Below are positions 1 through 10,840 of a stretch of DNA of 64,000 nt, one piece after another; position 1 is the stretch's first letter, and each line of letters begins with the position of its first letter. The DNA is taken from contig CANMQP010000029.1 of the NCBI GenBank assembly GCA_947500035.1, positions 1 through 64,000 of the forward strand. Direction: 5' to 3'. This stretch comes from an uncultured Kiloniellaceae bacterium. GTDB taxonomy: Bacteria; Pseudomonadota; Alphaproteobacteria; Kiloniellales; Kiloniellaceae. The notes beneath the pieces were generated by a model. The model did not search any database and was not told the origin of the DNA. It was given only the letters and a program-made list of their open reading frames with translations. The position numbers and the translations under genes were made by a program.

Positions 1-229
1 ACGACCAAGCATCACCTATATCATCCATCAATAACCATCAAATCAATGATACGAACTTCAGTTCCAGGTGACTAGAGCGTCACGTTCACTCTGTTTTGCT
101 GAGTTATCGTCTGTGAACCCATGAGTGCAGGCGCGCAATTGCGCAAATTCTTGCTTTACGACGAGGGCAGGGCTGTAAGGGAGGGCAAACTCGTCGCGTT
201 GAATTCCGTCCGCTGTTACATTCGCCGAA

Positions 230-1294
230 CTATTCAGAGGCTTCGATAATCTCGCCCAAAAGCGGAACCGAAGCTTCACCGGTCACCGGCAGGCCCTTGG
301 AACTCTCAAAAGAGCGGATGGCAGCTTTCCGGGCCTCGTCCTGCTGCCCCTGCGCGCTGTTCTCCACATAACCCAGGCTTTCGAGCAGGTTTGAGATCGT
401 GGTCATTGGAACGGGTGATGCCGCGCCGGATTTCGGTGCCTGACTTTCACCCTTGCCAATCTTGGCCCTGAAGCGCGGATTGGAGAGCGAACCGGTGCGG
501 GGCGGCTGCTCGGCGAGCGACGCTAGCACCCGATTGGCGACCACGTTGAACTTACCGTCCATATAGACCAGGAAGGGCAGATCGGCCCGGCCAGGCTTAA
601 GCTGACAGCGGTTACCGATTCGGCTCTCGGCATCAAAGAACCCGTCAGCCGCACAGTCAAAACCGACAGTGATTGCGTGCGAGGCATCGCGCCGGTAACC
701 AGCCTGGATAAACGCGCCCTGGCCATTCTGAAGCCGCCGGACCAGTCTCTTGTCGAGATTCTTCAAACCCAGCCAGCCAGCTTGCCTGCCAAGGGGTTTT
801 TCGAGTTTAACCAGCGCCCAGTTGTTGATGATGCTGGAGAGGCTGGCCCCGCCGTTCGCACGGTACCCGGGCGCGAGTTCATAACTCTGGATCTTCGAAT
901 GGGTGACGTTGGTGTCGCGCTGGTATCCCGCGACGAAGTGCAATTCGCCCGGCTGCCACCAGCGGCCCTCGGTCCGGTAAAAGAGGCAGTGTGCATCGGT
1001 GAGGACGTGGGCTTCGTCTACCAGGATACCCGTGCAGTAGCCGCGTCCGCCCGTGTTCAAGCGTCCGACCGCGCTCCAGGGATATTCGGCCGCATCGACA
1101 ACCATGTCTTGCGGCATTGCGTCCGAGGCCTTGCCGCCGGATTTCTGCTGGCCCGTCGATGCGTGAACCGGCGTCTTTGCCGGATTGAATTTCATGGTGG
1201 TTTGTGTCGGCTGCGCCGTCACGGAGAGTGTACCGAAACCGATACCTGCACAGGCAAGTACTGTTGCGATGAGATTCACGCGGCGCCGAGTCAC
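230..1294 (-). CDS. Trypsin-fold pseudoprotease with C-terminal peptidoglycan-binding-like domain
   Basis: The 354-residue product starts with a signal peptide (about residues 1-28) and is probably exported to the periplasm or cell surface. The chymotrypsin-fold half keeps the His motif (TDAHC, His102, with Cys87 nearby). The usual catalytic Asp is Asn158 (NNWALVKL), and the GDSGG serine loop is replaced by GRADLPF (about 235-241). It therefore looks catalytically dead. A Pro/Ser-rich linker follows. The last 50 residues resemble a PG_binding_1 repeat (SLGY..., AIRSFESSKGLPVTGE). I chose the GTG at 1294 because AAAGG lies about 9 nt upstream. An in-frame GTG at 1315 is the alternative. The gene stands alone. 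Function is unknown; a binding or scaffold role is inference. Confidence 0.7.
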   Translation of the reverse strand: MTRRRVNLIATVLACAGIGFGTLSVTAQPTQTTMKFNPAKTPVHASTGQQKSGGKASDAMPQDMVVDAAEYPWSAVGRLNTGGRGYCTGILVDEAHVLTDAHCLFYRTEGRWWQPGELHFVAGYQRDTNVTHSKIQSYELAPGYRANGGASLSSIINNWALVKLEKPLGRQAGWLGLKNLDKRLVRRLQNGQGAFIQAGYRRDASHAITVGFDCAADGFFDAESRIGNRCQLKPGRADLPFLVYMDGKFNVVANRVLASLAEQPPRTGSLSNPRFRAKIGKGESQAPKSGAASPVPMTTISNLLESLGYVENSAQGQQDEARKAAIRSFESSKGLPVTGEASVPLLGEIIEASE

Positions 1295-1890
1295 GTTATA
1301 ACTACCTTTTGTCACCTAACCAGCCCGAATTCTCTGTTTTCATTACCGCGTGTAGCGGAGTGCCCAACACATAGGCAAAACATAGAATTCGAGTCACGAA
1401 ATAGAGTAGACAGCATTTATGAAGTATTTGAGGTTTGTCGCATGTTATTTTTGGGGCAGGAACCTTAAAGAAGGTTAATATTTTTACGAAATACGCGTGA
1501 GGCGCGCAAGCGTACATAGGTTGTGCCGTTGCCTTTCACTTTTATGCTTCGCGCGTGTTCGGGCCCGCGGAGCGCCGAGTTGCCGACCCGACCCTCCCAT
1601 CACGTCCCAAAGAAAGTGAAAAAGCCGTTTGTTCGTGAAGGGTAAGTGCGTCGTTAGATCAAAGGCTTGTCCGGATACCTTCTACGAAGGTGGAAAGGAT
1701 GTCTTAAGGCTCAGGAGTTAGCGTGACAACCCGTGTCGCTGGAAACTGCAGCTTGCCCGAGTTGTAAAAAATCGCTATACCGCTGCAGGAATACCGCGCG
1801 TTTGTTGTATTGGATTCTAACCGAGGAAATGGCTTTTCCATCTGCGGAAATCTGCGATGCGTCAAAGGCACTCAAAAAGTGGGGATCGGA
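1295..1890. other. Intergenic region between divergent genes
   Basis: About 600 bases without a convincing gene. It must carry the promoters of both the minus-strand protease homologue and the plus-strand OmpA gene. A small hairpin (accttc/gaaggt) lies near 1677-1691. No RNA gene is recognisable. Confidence 0.5.
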
Positions 1891-2823
1891 ATGAAAACGA
1901 AATCTTTGGTACTGGGCGCTTGCGCCGCTTTGTTGGTTGCTTCTCCGGTATCGGCTGGTCCTCTCGATGGAATCTTCAGCGGTTGGTTCGATACTGACAG
2001 CGCGGAAGAGCTCGGTGCGAACGGCACGGACTTTGGTAACGCGCTCTACCGCGGCTATAGCAGTCTCGCCGATGAACGCGACGGGGCTTTTGACCTCACG
2101 GACGCGGAACATTTCAACCACAAGGCGCGTGCGGCGGCACGCCGCTCCGCAGTTCAGCCGGATGCGGTTGCAGACCGTGATCTGACGGACGAGCAGATGC
2201 CTATGTTCCAGGACGCGCTGGACCGCATGCGCATTGCGTTCGAGCGCGGTGGCATGACTTTGGCGCCACGCGCTGCTGCGGATGCACAGGTCAGCTACGA
2301 TTGTTGGATCGAAGCAACGGAAGCCAATCGGACGGTTCGCCGGGCCGACAGCGGAAATGAAGACAGCTGTAAGGGCGAGTTCGAGACGGCAATGGCAAAG
2401 GTCGAAGCTGCTGCGACTCATGAACTGACCCAGGTCAACTACACCCAGGAAGCCGCCATCCCGGCGCCAGCGAAAGCACCAGAACCCCAGGCTGCCTCTT
2501 TCATCGTTTATTTCCAGTTTGACAGCAATCAACCGACTGCTGTTGGCAGCGATACCCTGGCTCAGGTGGTCAAGGCGGTGAGGGAGGACGAAGGTCTTTC
2601 CGTGCGTCTGACCGCCCATGCGGACAGCACCGGATCGAGCGCCTACAATCTGGCCTTGTCCCGGCGCCGGCTCGATGCCGTGACGGCCGCCTTTCTGGAG
2701 GCTGATATCTCCCTTGACCGGATCAGCGAAGAAGATGCAATGGGTGAATCTGCGCCTCTCGTTCCCACCGGAGACGGGGTGCGTGAAGCCGGCAATCGTG
2801 CTGTCGAAATTTCACTCTATTGA
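1891..2823 (+). CDS. OmpA-family outer-membrane/periplasmic protein
   Basis: A 310-residue exported protein. The signal peptide is residues 1-22 (MKTKSLVLG...VSAG). The middle part, about 23-195, is not recognised. The C-terminal OmpA-like domain, about residues 205-310, has the beta-strand FIVYFQFDSN and the peptidoglycan-binding pattern TAHADSTGSSAYNLALSRRR. Proteins of this class hold the outer membrane to the diaminopimelate of peptidoglycan. The ATG at 1891 was chosen over an in-frame ATG at 1810 because it places the signal peptide at the N-terminus and has GGGGATCGGA directly upstream. It is monocistronic. A Pro/Ala linker (PAPAKAPEPQ) separates the two halves. Confidence 0.8.
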   Translation: MKTKSLVLGACAALLVASPVSAGPLDGIFSGWFDTDSAEELGANGTDFGNALYRGYSSLADERDGAFDLTDAEHFNHKARAAARRSAVQPDAVADRDLTDEQMPMFQDALDRMRIAFERGGMTLAPRAAADAQVSYDCWIEATEANRTVRRADSGNEDSCKGEFETAMAKVEAAATHELTQVNYTQEAAIPAPAKAPEPQAASFIVYFQFDSNQPTAVGSDTLAQVVKAVREDEGLSVRLTAHADSTGSSAYNLALSRRRLDAVTAAFLEADISLDRISEEDAMGESAPLVPTGDGVREAGNRAVEISLY

Positions 2824-3013
2824 TTTCCATCTTCGCGAACCTCTGCGAAGAAAAAATCTTGCAGCAGAGGCTCTTGTGAGCGCGTGATTTGACGCTTACC
2901 TCAAGGACTACTGGCGACGAAGCTCTTATGTGTAGTTCAAGAGAGCAGTCCGGACTCCCGATCTCCTGCGTCAGGAGGGAGTGTAAGGAGTATAAGCTGA
3001 GGAGAGCGAAACC

Positions 3014-3394
3014 ATGACGGCTGGTGGAGTCTACGGCCGCAGCATTCTAGCTGTGCTCTCTTTTGCCGGTCTCGCCGCCTGTACGGTTCAACCCATCAAG
3101 ACCGCACCGCGTTGGGAGCCCCAGGAACTCGTGAACCCCGGCATTGAGGGCGGACAGAAACCCGCCGTTCTTTCCTACTGCTACAGCAGTCAGATAAACG
3201 AGCCTTCCCAGGTGCTGGAGTATGCGCGTGAAGACTGTCCAACCGGTAAACTCTACTTCAAGGAGGACGATGTCCTTTGGACAAAGTGCCCCCTGATCCA
3301 ACCGGTTCGCGCCACCTTCCTCTGCTATCCGGCGACGCCGGGGGAAGCCGAGCAATCCCTCAAACAGTCTCCGAAGCAGTTTCTGCCGCAGTAA
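3014..3394 (+). CDS. Small putative lipoprotein
   Basis: The 126-residue product has a signal peptide ending in a lipobox LAAC, with the modified cysteine at residue 23. It should be an outer-membrane or periplasm-anchored lipoprotein. The mature part contains four further cysteines in a compact pattern (SYCYSS, EDCPTG, WTKCPL, FLCYP), which may form two disulfides. No family was recognised. The start is supported by GAGGAGA 8 nt upstream of the ATG. A VOC protein gene follows 20 bp downstream, so co-transcription is possible. Confidence 0.65.
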   Translation: MTAGGVYGRSILAVLSFAGLAACTVQPIKTAPRWEPQELVNPGIEGGQKPAVLSYCYSSQINEPSQVLEYAREDCPTGKLYFKEDDVLWTKCPLIQPVRATFLCYPATPGEAEQSLKQSPKQFLPQ

Positions 3395-3413
3395 TACCGG
3401 ACCTTCAGGTTGC

Positions 3414-3806
3414 GTGATGAAGCAATGTATCTCCGCCGTGACGCTTGTTGTCGAAGACTATGACGCGGCTATCGCCTTTTATTGCGGTCAGGTTGGATTT
3501 GAGCTGATCGAGGACAAGCCGCTGCCACGCGATAAACGCTGGGTTCTCGTCGCGCCGCCGGGATCGAACGAGACTCGAATTCTGCTGGCTAAAGCCGATG
3601 ACGACGTCCAGTTGGGATGTGTCGGGAATCAGACTGCTGGACGCGTCTCGCTTTTTCTGCAGACAGATGATTTTTATCGGGACTACGACCGGATGCGGGC
3701 CAGAGCCGTCGTATTTCTAGAGACGCCGCGCGAAGAGGCTTACGGCACCGTTGCCGTGTTTCAGGACCTCTACGGCAACAAGTGGGATCTGATTGGCTCT
3801 GCGTGA
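3414..3806 (+). CDS. VOC-family protein (glyoxalase/dioxygenase fold)
   Basis: The 130-residue protein is a single vicinal-oxygen-chelate module built as two beta-alpha-beta-beta-beta units. The first unit is ISAVTLVVEDYDAAIAFY near the N-terminus. The second contains FLQTDDFYRDYDRMRARAV and ends in FQDLYGNKWDLI, the usual closing strand of glyoxalase/bleomycin-resistance-like proteins. Substrate is not predictable. The start is a GTG immediately followed by an ATG (3414 or 3417). It follows the lipoprotein gene closely and converges on the M23 peptidase gene. Confidence 0.8.
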   Translation: MMKQCISAVTLVVEDYDAAIAFYCGQVGFELIEDKPLPRDKRWVLVAPPGSNETRILLAKADDDVQLGCVGNQTAGRVSLFLQTDDFYRDYDRMRARAVVFLETPREEAYGTVAVFQDLYGNKWDLIGSA

Positions 3807-3833
3807 GGCGTTTTGAGCTGTCACCGGCTCCGG

Positions 3834-4850
3834 TCAGCGAAGATCAACCGGCACTTCCGACTTGATCACCGTGTTGCCATTGCGCAGCACAGTGAAGACC
3901 GCATGATAGTTGCCCTCGGGCCACCCGCCGGCAGGCCGTCTTTTGCCAGCGAACAAGAGGTACTGAGCTTTGTTCCGGTCAAGCGTGATCGCGTTTCGAG
4001 CGAGCTCTCCCAGCGGGCTGACCAGGGTGGCGATCACTTCGTCCCCCTTTTTGAGATTGATGGCCCAACCCCAGGAAACCAAGGCATCTGACGTGGGCTG
4101 GGGCATGAAGCCCTGCGCGGTTCCTGCTTCGACTTCGCTGACCTTGACCGGTCCATCGTAAAAACCGATGTCGAGGAGTTGAGACGCCGGTTGATCCATT
4201 TTTGCGAGGCTCTGCGGCGTCCAGAGGGGGGTGGTGCCCAGGTCACAGACCGGTCCGCCTTCGGTGCCCCTGAAGGGATCAATCGTTTCTTTGCCCTTAC
4301 GGACGGAGAGATGGACGTGCGGGAAGGCGGCATTGCCGGAGTATCCGACAAGACCGAGTTGATCGCCGCGTTCGACCTTTGTGCCTTTTTCAACGGCGAT
4401 CGAGCCTTCGCGCAGATGGCAGTATTGAGTCTGCCAGCCGTCGTCGTGGGTGACCACAACACCGTTGCCGCATTCCTTGTTTTGAACCGCTGCCCGCTCC
4501 GCCTCGCTTTTGACCAGCCGGTCGGGTTCGCCGTCGCGAAAGCCTGTAACCTCACCCGGTGCCGAGGCGATGACGGGGACGCCGCGTTCCACATCAGCCA
4601 GGGTTTTGACTCTGAAATCCGTGCCTTTGTGACCGTCATAGGTCGCGCCGCTGCAGCGGTAATCCCGTGTTCCGGGGCCCGGTTCGAGATCGACGTACTG
4701 CTGGATAAAACAGTTTTCACCAAGTTTGCAGTAAATCGGCAGGGAGAGTTCCAAGGCACTGGCCGATGCCGCGCCGCCGATGACAACGGCCACCGCGGTA
4801 GCGGCTTTGACGGCAGCTGTTCTGAGTACTGTCCGGTGCAACTCGACCAT
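3834..4850 (-). CDS. M23-family metallopeptidase (LytM-like), exported
   Basis: A 338-residue protein with a signal peptide (about 1-32, ending ASASA). The Zn-binding LytM/lysostaphin-type domain shows HKGTDF (HxxxD, near residue 75) and PHVHLSVR (HxH, near residue 180). Both metal motifs are intact, so it should be an active peptidoglycan endopeptidase. Roughly 140 C-terminal residues follow; they look like a beta-rich accessory domain and are not recognised. Six cysteines, including YCKLGENC, fit a periplasmic protein. It is a single gene and converges with the VOC gene. Confidence 0.82.
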   Translation of the reverse strand: MVELHRTVLRTAAVKAATAVAVVIGGAASASALELSLPIYCKLGENCFIQQYVDLEPGPGTRDYRCSGATYDGHKGTDFRVKTLADVERGVPVIASAPGEVTGFRDGEPDRLVKSEAERAAVQNKECGNGVVVTHDDGWQTQYCHLREGSIAVEKGTKVERGDQLGLVGYSGNAAFPHVHLSVRKGKETIDPFRGTEGGPVCDLGTTPLWTPQSLAKMDQPASQLLDIGFYDGPVKVSEVEAGTAQGFMPQPTSDALVSWGWAINLKKGDEVIATLVSPLGELARNAITLDRNKAQYLLFAGKRRPAGGWPEGNYHAVFTVLRNGNTVIKSEVPVDLR

Positions 4851-4928
4851 AGAAGGCGTCTATCCACTATCAGCTTAAATTGAGTGTTGTGCAGAGTAAC
4901 CCTAGATGGTTGCGCACGCTATCCTTGT

Positions 4929-6053
<1,125 letters not shown>

Positions 6054-6074
6054 TTGGTCTGTTCTTGGTCCTGG

Positions 6075-7214
<1,140 letters not shown>

Positions 7215-7226
7215 CTAATTTGTTTC

Positions 7227-7501
7227 TTAGGTTGAGGACTCATATTTCTTGATGGTCTTGATCGTGTTTTGGCAGGCTTTAGGCAGGAGAGATCTCGAAA
7301 GCGGGCCTGAAGGCCCGGTGAGAGGGCTGGACGCCCCTAAAGCCTGCCAAAACACGACCCCACAGGGGCGACAAGATTATGAGTTCTGGACTACGTCGTG
7401 TCATCGGTCACGATGCTATAGCATCGCTCCACTCTTAACTCCTTGCCAGAAAACATAATTTTGTCGTCAAGACCGTCAAGAAATGTGAGTTCCCAACCTA
7501 A
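7227..7501. repeat. 275-bp nested inverted-repeat element between queA and tgt
   Basis: Outer arms 7227-7262 and 7466-7501 are reverse complements at 31 of 36 positions. Four of the five differences are G-U pairs if the plus strand is RNA. The ends read TTAGGTTG...CAACCTAA. Inside are a perfect 22-bp stem (7262-7283 with 7336-7357) capped by cgggcc-tgaa-ggcccg (7302-7317), a mini hairpin (7358-7368), an imperfect 21-bp stem (7369-7389 with 7446-7466), and a 16-bp palindrome (7411-7426). The queA stop codon lies in the right arm. No ORF or target duplication is evident. It could be a MITE-like palindrome or a structured RNA. Confidence 0.75.
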
Positions 7502-8574
7502 CGATCGGCACGCTGCAGCAGGCTGCAGTCGCCATAGGAGTAAAAGCGGTAGCCCTCGGTCTTGGCATGTTCGTAGGCTTCCTGCATCCGCTCCAGCCCC
7601 GCGAAGGCGCTGACCAGCATGAAAAGAGTCGAGCGGGGCAGGTGGAAATTGGTCAGCAGCAGGTCGACGATTTTAAAGCGGTAGCCGGGGGTGATGAAGA
7701 TATCCGTATCGCCGGCGTAGGGCTTTAGCGTACCGTCCTTGGCGGCGGCGCTTTCCAGCAGCCTGAGTGGCGTGGTGCCGACCGCGATCACCCGGCCCCC
7801 GGCGGCTTTGGCCGCATTGATGATCTCCGCCGTCTCGGGGGAGATGATACCGGTCTCGCTGTGCATCTTATGGTCCCGGGTGTCCTCGACCTTGACCGGC
7901 AGGAAGGTGCCCGCGCCCACATGGAGGGTCAGGGTGGTGCGCTTCAGGCCCCGCGCATCGATGGCGGCCAGCAGTTCCGGTGTATAGTGCAGGCTCGCCG
8001 TCGGAGCCGCCACGGCACCGTCACGGGCCGCGAAGATGGTCTGGTAGTCGGACTTGTCGTGGGCGTCGCCTGCCGCGTCGCGCTGAATATAGGGCGGCAG
8101 GGGCATGATGCCGTGACGGTTCAGGCGTTCCAGGAGTTCGGTTCCCTCCACATTGAACTTCAGGGTGACTTCGCCGGCTTCGCCTTTGGCCATGACTTCG
8201 GCGGAAAAATCCTCGGCGAAATCGACCCGCTCGCCAGGGCGCAGCTTCCGGGCCGGGCGGGCAAAGACCTTCCACTGTGCCGGGGCGCGCGCGTCCAGGT
8301 TCGCACTGTCTTGCGTCGCCTCGCCGCCGTCGCTCTTGTGCAGCGTCACCTCGATCTTCGCCATGCCGCGCCGCCCGGTCAGGCGCGCCGGGATCACCCG
8401 GGTGTCGTTAAAGACCAGAATGTCGCCCGGTTCCAGCAGGCCGGGCAGATCCATCATGACGTGATTGCTCAGGGTCTCGCCTACGCTCAGTAGCCGCGCG
8501 GCATGGCGCGGTGAAACCGGATGCTGCGCGATCAGCTTACGCGGAAGCTCGAAGTCGAAAAGGTCGGTTTTCAT
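7498..8574 (-). CDS. queA: S-adenosylmethionine:tRNA ribosyltransferase-isomerase
   Basis: The 358-residue enzyme transfers and isomerises the ribose of SAM onto preQ1-tRNA to give epoxyqueuosine. Family hallmarks are the N-terminal [14 protein letters not shown], the central [10 protein letters not shown] and [11 protein letters not shown], and the C-terminal [19 protein letters not shown]. Length matches the family. It is the promoter-proximal gene of queA-tgt-queG. The TAG stop is within the right arm of the palindromic element at 7227-7501, so any read-through transcript to tgt must include that element. Confidence 0.95.
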   Translation of the reverse strand: MKTDLFDFELPRKLIAQHPVSPRHAARLLSVGETLSNHVMMDLPGLLEPGDILVFNDTRVIPARLTGRRGMAKIEVTLHKSDGGEATQDSANLDARAPAQWKVFARPARKLRPGERVDFAEDFSAEVMAKGEAGEVTLKFNVEGTELLERLNRHGIMPLPPYIQRDAAGDAHDKSDYQTIFAARDGAVAAPTASLHYTPELLAAIDARGLKRTTLTLHVGAGTFLPVKVEDTRDHKMHSETGIISPETAEIINAAKAAGGRVIAVGTTPLRLLESAAAKDGTLKPYAGDTDIFITPGYRFKIVDLLLTNFHLPRSTLFMLVSAFAGLERMQEAYEHAKTEGYRFYSYGDCSLLQRADR

Positions 8575-9101
8575 CTGTTAGGCCGGGTGTGGGTAAAGCC
8601 TTCGCCGAGGGCGGGGTTATCTAGCATCTCGGCGCGGGGAGGCAAAGAGAATGCGGGCAATTAGCCCAGATGGTCGCCGTGGCCCGTGACCCGCTACCGC
8701 GCGCCTTGTGAGTCGGCGGCCACCACGCTAAGGGATAGCAATCGAGGCCGCGCGCTTCTTCACTTGGGATATCAATTTATATGCTTATGGGGTTATGAGA
8801 GTAGGTTTTAGTATCTCAAGATAATATGCCGATGCCGGAAACTTCGGTCCGCTCCCGGCCTTTTTCCGGCGTCTGAACCGCCATTTCGGAGCAAGTTTTG
8901 TTTGTAGACTATGGGGGCTTGGAGTGCATATCCGACTTTGATGACACGATCTTATACTGCCAACGCCTGCTGGCGCGCGGGGTGAGCCTATGCGCGATAT
9001 ACTATCTCACTCAACGGTGCATCAAATGAATTGAACTATAACGTTTTGTGTTTGGTCAGTTTTTTAAAATGGCCAATGGCAAATAAGCGAGGGTTACCCC
9101 T
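8575..9101. other. Intergenic region, AT-rich in its right half
   Basis: No gene is supported in these 527 bases. The left part holds the queA promoter. From about 8765 onward the composition becomes clearly more AT-rich than the surroundings, and this continues into the orphan gene at 9102. That suggests the left edge of an acquired patch. No integrase, tRNA or direct-repeat boundary was found. Confidence 0.45.
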
Positions 9102-9815
9102 TTGGAAGACGAATGTGCCAAGCGGATAAATGAAATTTGCGCGGTTGGTCGGACGTTCACAGTCGATGAAGCGGAGTCAACTGTGGAATTCATTTATGAT
9201 TGCTGTCGAATTGACCTCCATGACAGATTTCACAACTTGTTCTTTTATGAGGTCAGTCCGCTTGTATCAATTGCGCGCTATGTCAGCGCAGACATTTCTG
9301 GTCTCGAGTTTACAGGAGAAAGGTCTCGATTCGATGGCTTGATTCGCTTTAATAACGAGAAAGAGTCTCAGAAAATCGAGTTAACTGCGGCGATCGACGG
9401 TCGCAACGACGCGCTTCAGATGGAGTTACTGGAAAGACAAGGCCACGCACCGGCTTTCAGAAAAATTCAGGCTACCGGGAACAAGCGTAATCGAGAATTT
9501 CCAGCTGAGGCGAATCAGTCAGTTGCTCGTCGCGCAATTGATTATGATCGATTTACGCTGCTCCCACTTCTTCAGTCCGCTCTTGAGAAGAAAATTCAGA
9601 AAGCACGAGCAAACCATGACTATTGTGATGCATGGCTGGGAATCGTTTTCGATGATTATTGCTGTCCAGACGTTGAAGCCAAACCAATGCGATTTGATCC
9701 ACTTGGTAGGCACATATTGCGCAATGGGTCACGAGCCCATGCTCCATTTTCCCGTGTGTTCCTTGTCGGAGTAAGTAGAAAATATCTTTTTGATAGTAAA
9801 AGCCTTTTAGGTTGA
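9102..9815 (+). CDS. Orphan hypothetical protein of atypical composition
   Basis: A 237-residue soluble protein with no signal peptide or membrane segment, and not recognised. It is more AT-rich than its neighbours and contains rare features such as paired cysteines (DCCRID, DYCCPD). The stretch FDGLIRF followed by QKIELTAAIDG is vaguely like the strand pair of PD-(D/E)xK nucleases, but the Lys position is Thr, so this is only a weak idea. The start is TTG at 9102 with GCGAGGG about 8 nt upstream. It stands alone and is probably horizontally acquired. Confidence 0.55.
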   Translation: MEDECAKRINEICAVGRTFTVDEAESTVEFIYDCCRIDLHDRFHNLFFYEVSPLVSIARYVSADISGLEFTGERSRFDGLIRFNNEKESQKIELTAAIDGRNDALQMELLERQGHAPAFRKIQATGNKRNREFPAEANQSVARRAIDYDRFTLLPLLQSALEKKIQKARANHDYCDAWLGIVFDDYCCPDVEAKPMRFDPLGRHILRNGSRAHAPFSRVFLVGVSRKYLFDSKSLLG

Positions 9816-9863
9816 TGCTGCTAGTGTGTGACCGAGCCGGTCAAGAAAGGACGTAGGTAGTTA

Positions 9864-10802
9864 GTGGGCGCGATTACAAACCTCTTCCGCCCGACCCAGG
9901 GCTTTATGGACATTCCGAACCGCCTGGATCTGACCGGCGCAAAAGCCGCAATTCTTGGGCTGCCGTTCGATTGCGGCACTAATCAGGTCCGCATCGGCGC
10001 ACGTCACGGCCCGACCGCGATCCGGCAGCAGTCGCTGGCCCTGGACCGGCGGCTGTTCGGCTTTTCAGAGCGGGATGCGGTTGCGGAACTCTGGCTGGTG
10101 GATTGCGGCGATGCGGTCGTGACGTCGGGCCGTGTCGAACCTTCTTTCACAACAATGGAGCTGGCGACCGCGCATATCCTGGCGGCCGGGGCGGTCCCGG
10201 TGACCTTCGGCGGGGACGGGGCGGTGACCCTGCCGCAGCTCAGAGCGATGAAAGCCCGCTACCCCGATCTCGCGGTCCTGCACTTCGATGCCCATACGGA
10301 CGCTTATCCGATTGGTGCTGATCAGGTTGGCGAGGCACGGCACACCACGGCGACGACCTTTACTTGCGCGGCGGAGGAGGGGCTGATCGATCCGCGGGCG
10401 TCCTTTCATATCGGCTGCCGCGGACCGGTGTCGCAGAGCGGGCTGGCGGAGTTCTCAGCCGGGCTGGGTTACCGTATCGTCGACATGGAAGCTCTCGCCG
10501 CCGATGGGCGTGCGCGTATATCGGCCATCCGGGAAGAACTGGCGGGGCGGTCGGTCTACATCTGCTGGGACATGGATTTCTTCGATGCCTCATGCGCGCC
10601 CGGGGTTTGTGAGCCGACCTGGGGCGGACCCACGGCGTACGAGGGCCTTGCGCTCCTGCGCGCGCTTGCGGGTCTGAAGATCGTCGGCGTGGATATCAAC
10701 ACAGTCTGTCCGCCGCTCGATCCTGGCAATATGACCGCGCATCTTGCGGCCACAGTTGCACTTAACGCCCTACACATGATCGCGATTGCTCAAGAGAACT
10801 AG
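9864..10802 (+). CDS. Divergent ureohydrolase (arginase/agmatinase fold)
   Basis: A 312-residue protein of the arginase/agmatinase/formiminoglutamase superfamily, which hydrolyses guanidino or formimino groups with two Mn ions. Metal motifs DAHTD and DMDFFDASCAPG are intact. The first motif reads FGGDGAVT where the family has GGDHS, so one Mn-ligand His is Gly. The substrate-binding Glu near the C-terminus (DVVEV in SpeB) is Thr (VDINTV). Activity is therefore uncertain and the substrate cannot be named. The start is GTG at 9864, with an AAAGGA upstream. The neighbours on both sides are orphans. Confidence 0.75.
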   Translation: MGAITNLFRPTQGFMDIPNRLDLTGAKAAILGLPFDCGTNQVRIGARHGPTAIRQQSLALDRRLFGFSERDAVAELWLVDCGDAVVTSGRVEPSFTTMELATAHILAAGAVPVTFGGDGAVTLPQLRAMKARYPDLAVLHFDAHTDAYPIGADQVGEARHTTATTFTCAAEEGLIDPRASFHIGCRGPVSQSGLAEFSAGLGYRIVDMEALAADGRARISAIREELAGRSVYICWDMDFFDASCAPGVCEPTWGGPTAYEGLALLRALAGLKIVGVDINTVCPPLDPGNMTAHLAATVALNALHMIAIAQEN

Positions 10803-10840
10803 ACTGCATTCCTCCAAATCCGACCAACGAGACAAATGAC

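Noticed and set aside
2840..2870. Inverted repeat cctctgc...gcagagg after the OmpA-family gene.
   Set aside because: Large loop and no T-run on the relevant strand, so not called as a terminator.
7441..7454. A 14-base sequence (ccttgccagaaaac) repeated at 51471-51484.
   Set aside because: The flanks differ. The similarity is too short to call a repeat family or a second copy of the palindromic element.
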